From NCBI GenBank assembly GCA_017936545.1, contig JAGBFJ010000084.1:1-44235 (forward strand): DNA of 44,235 bases, written 5' to 3'. A program made the translations under genes and the position numbers. The DNA comes from Sutterella sp. Lineage in GTDB: Bacteria > Pseudomonadota > Gammaproteobacteria > Burkholderiales > Burkholderiaceae_F. Shown piece by piece: positions 7,066 through 16,162 of this stretch. How positions within the stretch are numbered: the first letter of the stretch is position 1; each line of letters opens with the position of its first letter. Below the pieces are notes generated by a model. The model was not told the origin of the DNA and ran no database searches. It was given only the letters and a program-made list of their open reading frames with translations.

Positions 7066-9399
7066 TCAGGGCTGTCTGACTGTCACCGTTCTCGACGTAC
7101 GGCGTCCTCTGTCGTCAACGGCAGTGACCGTCACCGTGCCGGGACGGCACTTCCAGACAAAAGGCTTCCCAGCCTTGACGGCTCCGACGAATGATCCGTC
7201 GGCAAACCAGTAGACGACTCTGACGTCGGGTTCCGTGCCGGCTTCAAGCGTCATGCGGGCGAACTGTCTGTCCGCCGTGCCGGCAAAGTAAACCGTGCCG
7301 GCGCGGGGCGAGACGATGACGGGCGCTGCGCCGACGGGGGTTTCATTCCCGCCGCAGCCTTCGGCCCAGGCGGGCGGCGGACGCTTCACGATCCCGGCCG
7401 CCAGGAAGGTTTCCTGATAGTGCGTGGGCCAGAATTCCCAGACAACCCGGCGGGTTCTGCCGGGAATCTCACGGCAGGCGCGAAGACCGGTTTCTTCATC
7501 AATCAGAATTTCGCGAAGAATGCCCGTGTCGCGGATCGGACTTTTTCCCGGAATGAACCAGGCCTTGACGGTGTCGGCGCATTGAACCGCGCCTTCCGGT
7601 GTTTTGGCGAGGTCGCCGGTGCTGCGGCAGACGTCTTCTTCGGTCACGCCGTCGGGCTTGACGTACATCCGGTCAACGGCGGCCTGATCGACCAGAAACG
7701 CCCGGTCGGTAAGAACGCGCATCGCGACGCTGCGAAAGAGCGGCTGCGCTGCGGCGGCGCCCTGGAGGTACGCGCTGGAACGGCCGCTGAAGTTGCCGAG
7801 CCAGACGACAACGGCATAGGGACCTGCCAGACCGGCGGTCCAGGCGTCCCGATAGCCGTTCGACGTGCCGGTCTTCCAGAGAAGCGGAACGGAAACGCCC
7901 TCGACGGACACGGTTTCCCCGCCTTCAAGAAGCATGCTGCGAACGATCCATGCGGCTTCGGGAGAGAGAAGCGCTCGGCCCGGCGCCTCGCCGTCGCTGT
8001 CGATGAGACGGCGAAGGGGCTTCAGAATGCCGCCGGTATTGAGAGAGGAATAGAGCGCCGCCAGCGTATTCATGCGGATTTCAGCGCCGCCGAGAACGAT
8101 GGAAAGACCGTAATGCTCGCGGGTTTCACGCAGGCCGGCGCCGGCGGCATTGAGGAAGTCATAAAGATCGGGCTTGAGCTGCTGGGCAAGCGCGATCGCC
8201 GGGACGTTGCGGCTCAAGTTCAGCGCGTCGGACGCCGTGAGCGGGCCCCTGAAGCGGCGGTCGGCGTTTTCAGGCACGTAGCCGCGGAAGTTCTTGGGCG
8301 CGTCGACGAGCATGGTCCTGCTGTGAATGAGTCCCTGGTCGAGCGCCAGGCCGTAGATGAAGGGCTTGAGTGTCGAGCCGGGACTGCGTTTTGCAAGCAC
8401 GCCGTCCACTTCGCCCGCGATGGCGTTGCTGAAGAAGTCCGCGCTCCCGACATGAGCGAGCACTTCCATCGTCCGGGTGTCGACAACGGTCAGCGCACCG
8501 TTGGAAATGCCGTAGGCGGAGAGCCGTTCGACGGACTGGCGAAGGAGACCTTCGAGCGCCTTGTTGAGAGGGAGCGACAGCGTGGTGCGCACGGTCGGCG
8601 CGCTGTTGAGACGGCTCACAAGCCGCGTGAAATGCGGTGCTTCGAACGGAAGCTTCTCCGTGCCGAGCACGGTCAGAGGGCCTCGGACGGAGGGCGCCAG
8701 ACGTTCGCTGACGAAGCCGCCGGCGAGCGCGGCTTCACCGGCCTTCAGACGGGCCTTTTCAAAGTCGGGACCCGTCACCGGATGACGCTTGACGGGATTC
8801 TGAGGAACGACGGAGAGCGCGATCGATTCGGCGGTGCCGAGCATTGCGGCATGCTTGCCGAAATACACCTCTGCCGCGGCTTCGATGCCTTCGACGTTGC
8901 CGCCGTAAGGCGCGAGGCTGAAGTACGCCGCCAGGATCTCATCCTTGGAATAGTGGGCGTCGTAGCGCAGCGCCCAGAGGATCTGATCGACCTTGCCGGA
9001 GAAGGTGCGGGTATTGATGTTCTGCAGGCGGCGCGCCACCTGCATCGTGATGGTCGAGGCGCCGATCGAGCGGGGACCGTGCCAGGTGTCCCACGCGGCG
9101 CGCACGAGCGCAAAAGGATTGACGCCCGGATGCTCGTAATAGTACTTGTCCTCGTAGCGAAGCGTGGCTTCGACGGTTTCTCTCGAGACGTCCGTGAAGC
9201 GAACGGGCAGACGGTACATCCCGTCCTCGGAGAGCGTGAGCCGCAGAAGCCGGCCGTCGCGGTCGCATACGGCGCTTGACCACTTCACGCCCTCCAGAAG
9301 CGGGGGTTTGGGCTGGAGGTGGGCCCACCCTATGAGGGCTCCCGCACCGAGAAGAATCAGAGTCAGCAAAAAGAGGATCAGGCGCAGGAGGTGTCTCAT
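7066..9399 (-). CDS. pbpC: Penicillin-binding protein 1C (bifunctional peptidoglycan synthase)
   Basis: A 777-residue class A PBP. It has one N-terminal membrane anchor (about residues 3-26), then a GT51 glycosyltransferase domain with 'YEDKYYYEHPGVNP' (Glu83 the expected catalytic acid) and 'GASTITMQVARR' (113-124). The transpeptidase domain has S342-T-L-K345, S396-R-N and K509-T-G-T. A C-terminal BiPBP_C-type beta domain (about 685-777) is characteristic of PBP1C. It polymerises and cross-links peptidoglycan in the periplasm. The gene starts 12 bases after the alpha-2-macroglobulin stop, with AAGGAC as Shine-Dalgarno, so the two are one operon, as in E. coli yfhM-pbpC. In that pair the macroglobulin is thought to protect a cell whose PBP1C repairs wall damage. 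Confidence 0.95.
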   Translation of the reverse strand: MRHLLRLILFLLTLILLGAGALIGWAHLQPKPPLLEGVKWSSAVCDRDGRLLRLTLSEDGMYRLPVRFTDVSRETVEATLRYEDKYYYEHPGVNPFALVRAAWDTWHGPRSIGASTITMQVARRLQNINTRTFSGKVDQILWALRYDAHYSKDEILAAYFSLAPYGGNVEGIEAAAEVYFGKHAAMLGTAESIALSVVPQNPVKRHPVTGPDFEKARLKAGEAALAGGFVSERLAPSVRGPLTVLGTEKLPFEAPHFTRLVSRLNSAPTVRTTLSLPLNKALEGLLRQSVERLSAYGISNGALTVVDTRTMEVLAHVGSADFFSNAIAGEVDGVLAKRSPGSTLKPFIYGLALDQGLIHSRTMLVDAPKNFRGYVPENADRRFRGPLTASDALNLSRNVPAIALAQQLKPDLYDFLNAAGAGLRETREHYGLSIVLGGAEIRMNTLAALYSSLNTGGILKPLRRLIDSDGEAPGRALLSPEAAWIVRSMLLEGGETVSVEGVSVPLLWKTGTSNGYRDAWTAGLAGPYAVVVWLGNFSGRSSAYLQGAAAAQPLFRSVAMRVLTDRAFLVDQAAVDRMYVKPDGVTEEDVCRSTGDLAKTPEGAVQCADTVKAWFIPGKSPIRDTGILREILIDEETGLRACREIPGRTRRVVWEFWPTHYQETFLAAGIVKRPPPAWAEGCGGNETPVGAAPVIVSPRAGTVYFAGTADRQFARMTLEAGTEPDVRVVYWFADGSFVGAVKAGKPFVWKCRPGTVTVTAVDDRGRRTSRTVTVRQP

Positions 9400-9411
9400 G
9401 AGGGAAAGTCC

Positions 9412-12400
9412 TTATCGATCTACGGTCACCTTCTCCGAGGTGCCGCGGGCCCTGATGTGAGGCGCCGACGCATCCTCCGCCTCTGCGGGCGGTACGGTAA
9501 AGCTGCCGGGCGTCAGGGCATGCATCCGATAAGTGTAAATCCGTTCATAGGACGAAAGGAAGACGGCAAGCTGCAGTCTGTCTCCTCCCCGCACGGTGCT
9601 GAGAATTCCTTCTCCGTTTACGTTGTTGCGATCGGCGCTGAGTTCAAAGCCGCCGGGCAGCAGATCGGTGATCACGACGGGCGACGCGTCGTTGCCGGCT
9701 GTGCGGCGGGCACGGATTTCGACCGTGACGGCGTCTCCCGAATGAAGGGTGCCGACGGGTCTGCTTTCCTCGTCAAGCAGACGCTTGGAAATCTCAATGC
9801 CGTCGGCCGAAGCAACGGACGCGTCGCCGGCCGGCCAGCCCGATACGAAGGTCTGCCACCAGAGACCGGAAAGACCGCCGGGTGCGCTCACCTCGAAGCT
9901 GCGGCAGCCGGGTGCCGAAAGCGTGATGCCGGTCTCTGATCTGGTGACGGAGTCGGCGGCATCGTCAAAGCCCGCCTCGCGCCGGCTGCAGGAAAGAACG
10001 ACGCCGTCGAGCGATCGTCCGGCCTGACGGAGTCCGGCTTCAATCAGCGCCCGGGCGGCATAAGCCCTTTCGCGCAGCGAGAGCGATCCCGGCGCACGCT
10101 TTTCAAGAAGCGTCAGAAGAAGCTGCGCCGAATCACCGTCGCGAAGCAGAGCGCTCATGGCGGCCAGCGGCGTCAGACCGCCGAGTTCGGACGGCATGTC
10201 GTCCGTTCCGCCCGGCGCGCCGATCCGGGCGGCGAGAAGCTTGTCCGCTTCGTTCTGCATGCGCATGTCCCGATAGGCGCTGGCGATGAAGCCCGCGGCG
10301 GCATCGGTCGTCCAGGCCTGACGCGTGCGCGTCATGTTGCGGCGAAGCGATTCAATGCGTTCGGCGGCAAGCGTTCCCTCGCGCGTCAGGAGCGCCAGCG
10401 CCCAGGCGGCGGTTCGCGACTGCGCGAGCGAGGCAGGGGCCGTGCCGTCGAGCAGGTCGCCGAGAGAGCGTGTCAGCGACTGCGTCATGTCCCCGGGGAC
10501 CGCGATGCCGGCGCGCCGGAGGGTGAGCACGAAGTCGAGCGCCATGGCCGTCGAGGCGAGTTCGGATGCCTCGTTCCAGGAGGAGACGCCGCGCCAGCCC
10601 AGATGGCTTTCGATGCTGCGAAGCGCCCGCCCGATGCGCGCGTCGGCTTCCTTTTCAAAAGCTTCTGGTTCAAAGCCGAGCATGGCGGCGGTGCCGGGCG
10701 ATGCCTTGAGAGAAGCCCAGGGAAGCGCCTCGGCGATGCGCACCGACGGGTCGTCCCAGCCGCCCGGGGTGAGTTCGTCCATCAGAGAACGGACGGCAGG
10801 CGCGGGCACAGAGGCGATGCGGAGTTCCGTTCGGCTCTCAAACGGCAGCACGCTTCCCCCGGCCGCAAGCGTCTGGGAGGTGCGGTCTTTGAATTGAGCC
10901 CAGTGCGCTTCCGTGCCGTACAGACCGGCGGGACGCACCGAGATGTCCGCATGCCGCTCGACGTGCTCGGAGCCGCTGCCGGCAGCGAAGGTCAGACGAA
11001 CCGGTCCGGGCGAGGGCGGCAGGGCGAGACTGAAGGTCCGGGTCAGGTCTCCGGGACCGGAGAGCGAGACGGATTCCGAAAGTCCGCCGTCCAGACCCTC
11101 GGGAAGCCTGACGGAAAGAGTGCCTTCGAAAGGCTTGTCCGAACTCAGCGTGATGCCGCCGAGCAGACGGTCTCCCGGGGCGGCGAATATCGGCAGCTGA
11201 GGCGTCAGAATCAGCGGCTGACGCACGGTGACGTCCGCTTCCGCCGAACCGATCCGAACATCGGATGCGCCGGCAGCCATGATGCGCACTCGGCCGCTGA
11301 ACGTGTCGGGCAGCTGGATCGTGACGGGCGTGCCGTCAGGGCTGACGTCGACGGCGCCGCCCCACCAGACGACGGCGGCTTCGCCGGAACGCCTGAAGGG
11401 ATTGACCTGGCCCGCGGCCAGCGCTCTTGCGGATTCAAAGCCGCCGCCGTACGGTGCTTCGCCGGGAAGACGGATGCCTTCCGGCATCAGACCGTCGAGC
11501 GTCTGACGGGTGTCGACCTGAAGCGCTCGGTCTTCGAGCATCGCCCGGAAGGGAGACGGCGTGCGGTAGCCCGTCAGAGAGAGGATGCCGTCGTCGACGG
11601 CCCAGACAAAGGCCTTGCCCGGAACGGCGGCGCGCACCACGGCCTCGACGGCCTTCGGACTGCCGGTCTGTTCGGGCGCTTCGACGGCAAGACCGAGAGC
11701 TCTTTCACGGGTATTGAGCATCACGGGAACGACGGCCCGTGCATAGGGCTTCAGGAAGCGGGCGGCATCCTCGCGGCCCCGGACGAGCGACGCCGAGAGC
11801 CAGGCGCGGCCCGAGTGCGCCGTGCCGATCGGGAGAACGGCATGATTGCGGCCCGCCCGAACGGGCACCCAGCGGCTTTCGAGCACGCGGTCGGCTTCCA
11901 GAGTCAGAAGCGCGAAGCCCGAGAAGGGCGACAGGATTTCAAGGGCCGCCGACTCACCCACCGAATAATCGGCTTTCTCGGCATTCAGTCTGGCGGCCGC
12001 CGCCGGCAGGCTGCCGGAAAGTCCGATCCTGAGATCGTCGCCCGTGACGCGGTAGGGAATGCGTGCCAGCACCGATCCGTCCGCATCGCGGATGACGGCC
12101 GTCATGTCGCCGGCCAAAGACGTATCAAAGGGCACGACGGCGAAGCCGTTTTCATCGAGCGTCAGCGATGTTTCGGAAACCGGCATTTCAACCGCGCGTT
12201 CTCGGTAGCGGAGCATGCCCCGGCTGTCGGAAGTGAGTTCGGTGACGTACTGCCGGCGGGCCTGCGTGACGGAAAGCTGTTCGCCGCCCGCACCTTCGAG
12301 CGTTCTGGTGAGAACCGCGATGTCGGCTGCGGCGGGCTCCCCGGCGGGAAGCCAGGAGAGATTGTCCGCCCGGCCGGAAGGACGCCAGCCGAGCATGCGG

Positions 12401-14979
12401 GATGCAGGCGAAATCAGCATCGACACGCTTTCCGTGGCGGCTCGAGTGCCGGCAGCCTCGAAACCCTCGAGAACCAGAGACGCTCTCGACGTGCCGGCGG
12501 AGAGAGCTCGGGCTGGAAGAACGACGGTGCCTTCGCCCGCCGCATCCGTTTCTACCGACGGAAGCGTCATGGCCGGCAGCCGGCCGTCATAGGGACGGGG
12601 ATCTTCGAACGTCCAGCCTGCCCAGCCGGGGAAATTCAGAGTGCCGGCGGGTCGAAGCGTCAGCGTGGGACGAACTTCGCGGCCTGCTGCGCCCGTGCCG
12701 AAGTTGTTTTTCAGCGAAAGCCTGACGGACGCCTCTTCCGGCGTGAGCCAGCCCTTGCCTGAAGAAACGGGCCGGGCGGTAAGCGTCATGTTCTCGGGCG
12801 CAAAATCCTCGGCTCTGACGGACGTTCCGGACAGAACGCCGCCGCCCGCCAGCAAATCGATCTGAAGACGTCCGGCGATGCCGTCCGCAGGGAGGGTCCA
12901 GCGCGATTCGGCGAGTCCTTCGGCGCTCAGCGTCAGAGAGGCTTCATGCCGGATGCGGCCGGTGTCGTCCGTGATGCGAAGCGTCACCGGAAGGCCGGCG
13001 GGAAGCGGCGACGTGTCCGCCGATTTGACGAGAGCCCCGACGTGGACGGTTTCTCCCGGCCGGTAGAGACCGCGTTCGGCGAAGACCAGGCCGGTGAGGC
13101 CGTCGGCGGCGATTTCACGGCCGCTGACGTCGAAGTCGGTCAGCCGGTCGATGTTGGAGGGATCCGTGACGGAAAGCCAGGCGATGTCGCCGGTTGCAGC
13201 GTTTCTGGCGACAACAGCTGCCGGCGTCTTTTCCCGCGAATAGCCGGAGACGGCCGTGAACCGGGCTGCGCCGTTTTCGTCCGTCGTGACGGTTTCAAGC
13301 GGCACGCCGTTGGCGCCGAGCAGCGTCACGGAAAGACCCGCGGCGGGCCGGCCCTCCGCCAGGTCGGCCGCAAAGACCGAGGCCGATCCGGCGCGTTCCG
13401 ACTTCACGATGAGAGCGGTGTCAGTGACGAGGAACCGCTTGGACGAGCGGGCTTCCGCCTGCCAGCTGCCGTCGGGAGCCTGCTTTTCTCCGATGAGCGT
13501 CACCTGAAAGAGACCGGAACGTCCTGCATGCAGTGCGGCGGCGTCAAGGGGCAGAGAAGCGAAGCGCCGGCCTTCGCCGAAGGGGATCATGCCCTCGGCG
13601 GCTTCGGCGAAAGCCTCGGCGTCCGTGAACCGTTCGTGAGCACGGAACTGCTGAGCGGCCATGGCCAGGAAGGGATCGCGGAAGCGTTCGATGCGCCAGC
13701 GGATGCGTCCGATGCCCTCGCCGGTCAGCGTGAGCGTGCGGCGTCCCGACAGCGTCAGCATGTTTCCGGGTTCAAGGAATCCGACGCTCGCACCGGGATC
13801 GTCGGCGCGCAGCACGCTCTGCCAGCCGTTTTTCAGAACAAGGTCCTTCGCGGGACCGAAGCCGGAGGGCAGCGCGACGTGCAGGAAGGTGCCGGGTCTG
13901 GCCTTCACTGCCAGCCTGATCGTGTCGGACGGCGTTGTTTTGTCCTGAAGGATCGTGACGGCAAGCGGACGGCCCCGGGCGAGCGCCTCCTCATCAATGA
14001 CGGGCGCCTGCAGCCAGTCGGTTTCGCTCACGGCGCCGGCATTGAGCCTGGCGGGAAGTTCGGTGACGCGAAGCGCTTCGGTCAGCTTGTCGGGACGAGT
14101 GAGAATCGAGGGACGGAGCTGGAGTTCGTAGATGCGTTCAAGCTCGGCGGTGCGCGAAGGCCTCAGAACGGCCGATGCGATGTCGTAGAGACCGTCGGCG
14201 GCAGGCACGCGGACCGTGAGCGAAGCCGTCTCGAAACCCGGCGTGACCGCCGGCTTCAGTGTTTCGCCGGCCGTCCAGGCCCCGGCGATGCCGGGGAAAT
14301 GTGCATGAACGACGGCCGCCTTCATGCCTGCCCTGAGCACCGGAACCCGGACGTAGAGCGACGTTCTGTCGTAGTTCCAGATGAAAACCGGCTCGCCGAG
14401 TTCGGGGCCCTGAGGAGCGGTTTCGAACCAGAAGGCCTTTTCGACGGCTGCCGTATCCGGGACGGCAGTGGAAAAGAAGGCTTCAAAGGAGAGTGAGCGC
14501 TCGCCGTCAGCAGACGGATCGAGCCAGAATCGCGCGCTGCCCGAGGTCATGGTGAGGGGCGGCGTGGCAAAAGAGATGTCCCGCCGGGTCAGCGTCACGC
14601 CGGCGGGGACGGGGAGATCGTCCAGGGACACGCTGAAGGCGGCGTCTGCCGGCCAAGGTTCCGCCGGGAAGAAGGCGAGTTCGTCGGACGACTGCCAGCG
14701 CCAGGTGCCCTTGATCTGCGGGGACAGTCTGACGCCCTGCACGCGGGCGCTCATCATGCCGAAGGGCCGCGCGCACTGCGCTTCCCAGCGCCGGCCGTAG
14801 ACCTTTTCGCAGGCCGGGCGGTCGGGCGCGAGCGAAATCGTGAGGGGAGAGAGGCCGGAGGCGGGAATCTCCGCCGAGGGCTTGAGCCAGCTCTGAGGAG
14901 GATCGGCGGCCGGGACGGCCGAAGCCGGCGGCAGAGTGACGGCAAGAAGAGTAAAGAGCGCAGCGGCTTTAAGTCTCAT
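9412..14979 (-). CDS. Bacterial alpha-2-macroglobulin lacking the thioester motif
   Basis: A 1855-residue exported protein of the YfhM/ECAM family, a periplasmic protease trap partnered with PBP1C. Macroglobulin MG domains fill the N-terminal two thirds, including the family bait-side segment 'VFAERGLYRPGETVHVGALV' and, later, 'WWGGAVDVSPDGTPVTIQLPD'. Two features differ from canonical members. Where the CxEQ thioester should lie (about residues 1404-1411, DNA 10748-10767) the sequence is 'PGGWDDPSVRIAEALPW', and no CxEQ occurs anywhere else. The signal peptide (MRLKAAALFTLLAVTLPPASA) has no lipobox Cys, so the protein should be cut by signal peptidase I and be soluble. ATG 14979 is chosen for its GGGGGA Shine-Dalgarno and signal peptide. 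It is about 200 residues longer than E. coli YfhM. Confidence 0.9.
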   Translation of the reverse strand: MRLKAAALFTLLAVTLPPASAVPAADPPQSWLKPSAEIPASGLSPLTISLAPDRPACEKVYGRRWEAQCARPFGMMSARVQGVRLSPQIKGTWRWQSSDELAFFPAEPWPADAAFSVSLDDLPVPAGVTLTRRDISFATPPLTMTSGSARFWLDPSADGERSLSFEAFFSTAVPDTAAVEKAFWFETAPQGPELGEPVFIWNYDRTSLYVRVPVLRAGMKAAVVHAHFPGIAGAWTAGETLKPAVTPGFETASLTVRVPAADGLYDIASAVLRPSRTAELERIYELQLRPSILTRPDKLTEALRVTELPARLNAGAVSETDWLQAPVIDEEALARGRPLAVTILQDKTTPSDTIRLAVKARPGTFLHVALPSGFGPAKDLVLKNGWQSVLRADDPGASVGFLEPGNMLTLSGRRTLTLTGEGIGRIRWRIERFRDPFLAMAAQQFRAHERFTDAEAFAEAAEGMIPFGEGRRFASLPLDAAALHAGRSGLFQVTLIGEKQAPDGSWQAEARSSKRFLVTDTALIVKSERAGSASVFAADLAEGRPAAGLSVTLLGANGVPLETVTTDENGAARFTAVSGYSREKTPAAVVARNAATGDIAWLSVTDPSNIDRLTDFDVSGREIAADGLTGLVFAERGLYRPGETVHVGALVKSADTSPLPAGLPVTLRITDDTGRIRHEASLTLSAEGLAESRWTLPADGIAGRLQIDLLAGGGVLSGTSVRAEDFAPENMTLTARPVSSGKGWLTPEEASVRLSLKNNFGTGAAGREVRPTLTLRPAGTLNFPGWAGWTFEDPRPYDGRLPAMTLPSVETDAAGEGTVVLPARALSAGTSRASLVLEGFEAAGTRAATESVSMLISPASRMLGWRPSGRADNLSWLPAGEPAAADIAVLTRTLEGAGGEQLSVTQARRQYVTELTSDSRGMLRYRERAVEMPVSETSLTLDENGFAVVPFDTSLAGDMTAVIRDADGSVLARIPYRVTGDDLRIGLSGSLPAAAARLNAEKADYSVGESAALEILSPFSGFALLTLEADRVLESRWVPVRAGRNHAVLPIGTAHSGRAWLSASLVRGREDAARFLKPYARAVVPVMLNTRERALGLAVEAPEQTGSPKAVEAVVRAAVPGKAFVWAVDDGILSLTGYRTPSPFRAMLEDRALQVDTRQTLDGLMPEGIRLPGEAPYGGGFESARALAAGQVNPFRRSGEAAVVWWGGAVDVSPDGTPVTIQLPDTFSGRVRIMAAGASDVRIGSAEADVTVRQPLILTPQLPIFAAPGDRLLGGITLSSDKPFEGTLSVRLPEGLDGGLSESVSLSGPGDLTRTFSLALPPSPGPVRLTFAAGSGSEHVERHADISVRPAGLYGTEAHWAQFKDRTSQTLAAGGSVLPFESRTELRIASVPAPAVRSLMDELTPGGWDDPSVRIAEALPWASLKASPGTAAMLGFEPEAFEKEADARIGRALRSIESHLGWRGVSSWNEASELASTAMALDFVLTLRRAGIAVPGDMTQSLTRSLGDLLDGTAPASLAQSRTAAWALALLTREGTLAAERIESLRRNMTRTRQAWTTDAAAGFIASAYRDMRMQNEADKLLAARIGAPGGTDDMPSELGGLTPLAAMSALLRDGDSAQLLLTLLEKRAPGSLSLRERAYAARALIEAGLRQAGRSLDGVVLSCSRREAGFDDAADSVTRSETGITLSAPGCRSFEVSAPGGLSGLWWQTFVSGWPAGDASVASADGIEISKRLLDEESRPVGTLHSGDAVTVEIRARRTAGNDASPVVITDLLPGGFELSADRNNVNGEGILSTVRGGDRLQLAVFLSSYERIYTYRMHALTPGSFTVPPAEAEDASAPHIRARGTSEKVTVDR

Positions 14980-15025
14980 GGCAGTCCCCCGTGGCCGGCG
15001 GTGCCGGCCGATGATGTTTTCGATA

Positions 15026-15031
15026 ACTATA
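15026..15031 (-). promoter_or_regulatory. Candidate -10 box for the A2M-pbpC operon
   Basis: The minus strand reads TATAGT, 47 bases before the macroglobulin start in the 121-base gap after the preceding gene. The -35 region is poor. It may give the pair its own promoter, separate from maf and the methylase. Confidence 0.35.
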
Positions 15032-15100
15032 CGGGAGACAAAATTCGGAGGAACGTTACGATTGCAACGAGACTTTGCGGCGCCGGAGTACCGGGGAAAA

Positions 15101-16162
15101 TCAGCCGAGAAGCTCGCGGTGAGCGGCCTCGCCGGCAAGCGACGAAGCATCGGCCGGGCGGGCGAAGATCATTTCGGCGGGCACGGCGCAGAGAGCGGCG
15201 TAGTCGGCCGCGCTGATGCCGCGTCTGGGCGAATAGGGCGAGACGAAGGCTTCCGCGGCGGCGATGCGGTCGGCCAGAAGCGTCATGATGCGCCGTTCCG
15301 GACGAAGGAAATAGGCGGCGTTCTGCGTGCGGAGCACGGGCGCAGTCGGTCGGCCGGTCGAAACGGACAGCACCATGGCTTCTATCAGCGTCTGGAGCAG
15401 ATCCTTCGGACGCAGCGTAGAGGCCGGATCGGCGGGGTTGTCTTCACGTCCGCCGCGGGATTTGTATTCAAGCGCGATCAGACCGGTGTCTATTTCAATG
15501 ACGGCGTCGGGCTGCGCGAAAAGACTGCCCATTGAAAAGGTTTTGCGATCGGCTTCGCGGTAAAGAATTTCACCGTCCGGCAGGAAGGGGAGAAGACGGC
15601 GCACGGGGTCGGACTGCGACGAGACCGCTTCTGGCGGAAAGAACACCGCCTCGACTCCGATCCCGAGCATGTCGACGTGCGCGGTCGTGAGACCGCGCCG
15701 CATGGCAAAGGGCAGCGTCTGCAGGAAATGCCAGGGCGGGGTGCTGCGGACAAATCGAGGAGGCACCGGTTGCTCGGCCTGAGCGGCGGGTTCGGGTGCG
15801 GGTTCCGCCGGGCGGACGGGCTCCTGGGAGGCGGGGCGTCCGCTCGGAACGGGCGGCATCACTTCGCCGGCCGGGCTTTCGGGCTCGCGGATGCGTTCCG
15901 TCAGGAGCTGGCGTTCCTGAGTTTCTTCAAGAGGATCCCAGTCGGGTTCTGGCAGACCGGGTTCGACGCGATCTTCCGGGGCGGCCTCGCCGTAATCGGC
16001 CTCAATCCGGCGAAGGCCGATGTTCTCGGGCCGCCGGCTTCGGGCGCGAAACGCCAGGAGAAGAACGGCAAGAAGCAGAACGAGCACCAGTGCGACGCCG
16101 GCGAGAAAAAGCGATTCACGCGGAAGACCGAGCACCGTCTGAAGAAAAGCTTCGGGCGTCAT
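15101..16162 (-). CDS. Membrane-anchored protein with a PD-(D/E)XK-like signature
   Basis: A 353-residue protein I cannot assign to a named family. Residues 18-39 form one transmembrane helix, followed by a basic stretch (cytoplasmic side by the positive-inside rule), then a long Pro/Glu-rich linker (about 60-135) and a folded C-terminal domain (about 140-353). In that domain P218-D219, then E232-Y-K234 in 'LIALEYKSR', and a helix with Q257 in 'DLLQTLIEAMVL', are in the order of the PD...(D/E)xK and QhxxY-type motifs of RecB/Cas4-like nucleases. Nuclease activity is inference. The ATG overlaps the methylase stop by 4 bases (ATGA), so the two are translationally coupled in the maf operon. An alternative is a catalytically inert restriction-endonuclease-like fold. 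Confidence 0.72.
   Translation of the reverse strand: MTPEAFLQTVLGLPRESLFLAGVALVLVLLLAVLLLAFRARSRRPENIGLRRIEADYGEAAPEDRVEPGLPEPDWDPLEETQERQLLTERIREPESPAGEVMPPVPSGRPASQEPVRPAEPAPEPAAQAEQPVPPRFVRSTPPWHFLQTLPFAMRRGLTTAHVDMLGIGVEAVFFPPEAVSSQSDPVRRLLPFLPDGEILYREADRKTFSMGSLFAQPDAVIEIDTGLIALEYKSRGGREDNPADPASTLRPKDLLQTLIEAMVLSVSTGRPTAPVLRTQNAAYFLRPERRIMTLLADRIAAAEAFVSPYSPRRGISAADYAALCAVPAEMIFARPADASSLAGEAAHRELLG

Noticed and set aside
7420-9279. Long open frame of about 620 codons opposite pbpC
   Set aside because: It mirrors the GC-rich pbpC gene, has no recognisable motif and a composition rich in Arg/Gly/Asp, typical of an antisense shadow. pbpC itself has all catalytic motifs.
10603-12762. Long open frame of about 720 codons opposite the macroglobulin gene
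   Set aside because: Antisense shadow of a GC-rich gene: low-complexity Arg/Gly/Asp-rich product, no start signals, no homology.
9412-14979. Cysteines near residues 55-70 of the macroglobulin as a displaced thioester
   Set aside because: They occur in the N-terminal region without the CxEQ spacing and far from the thioester domain.
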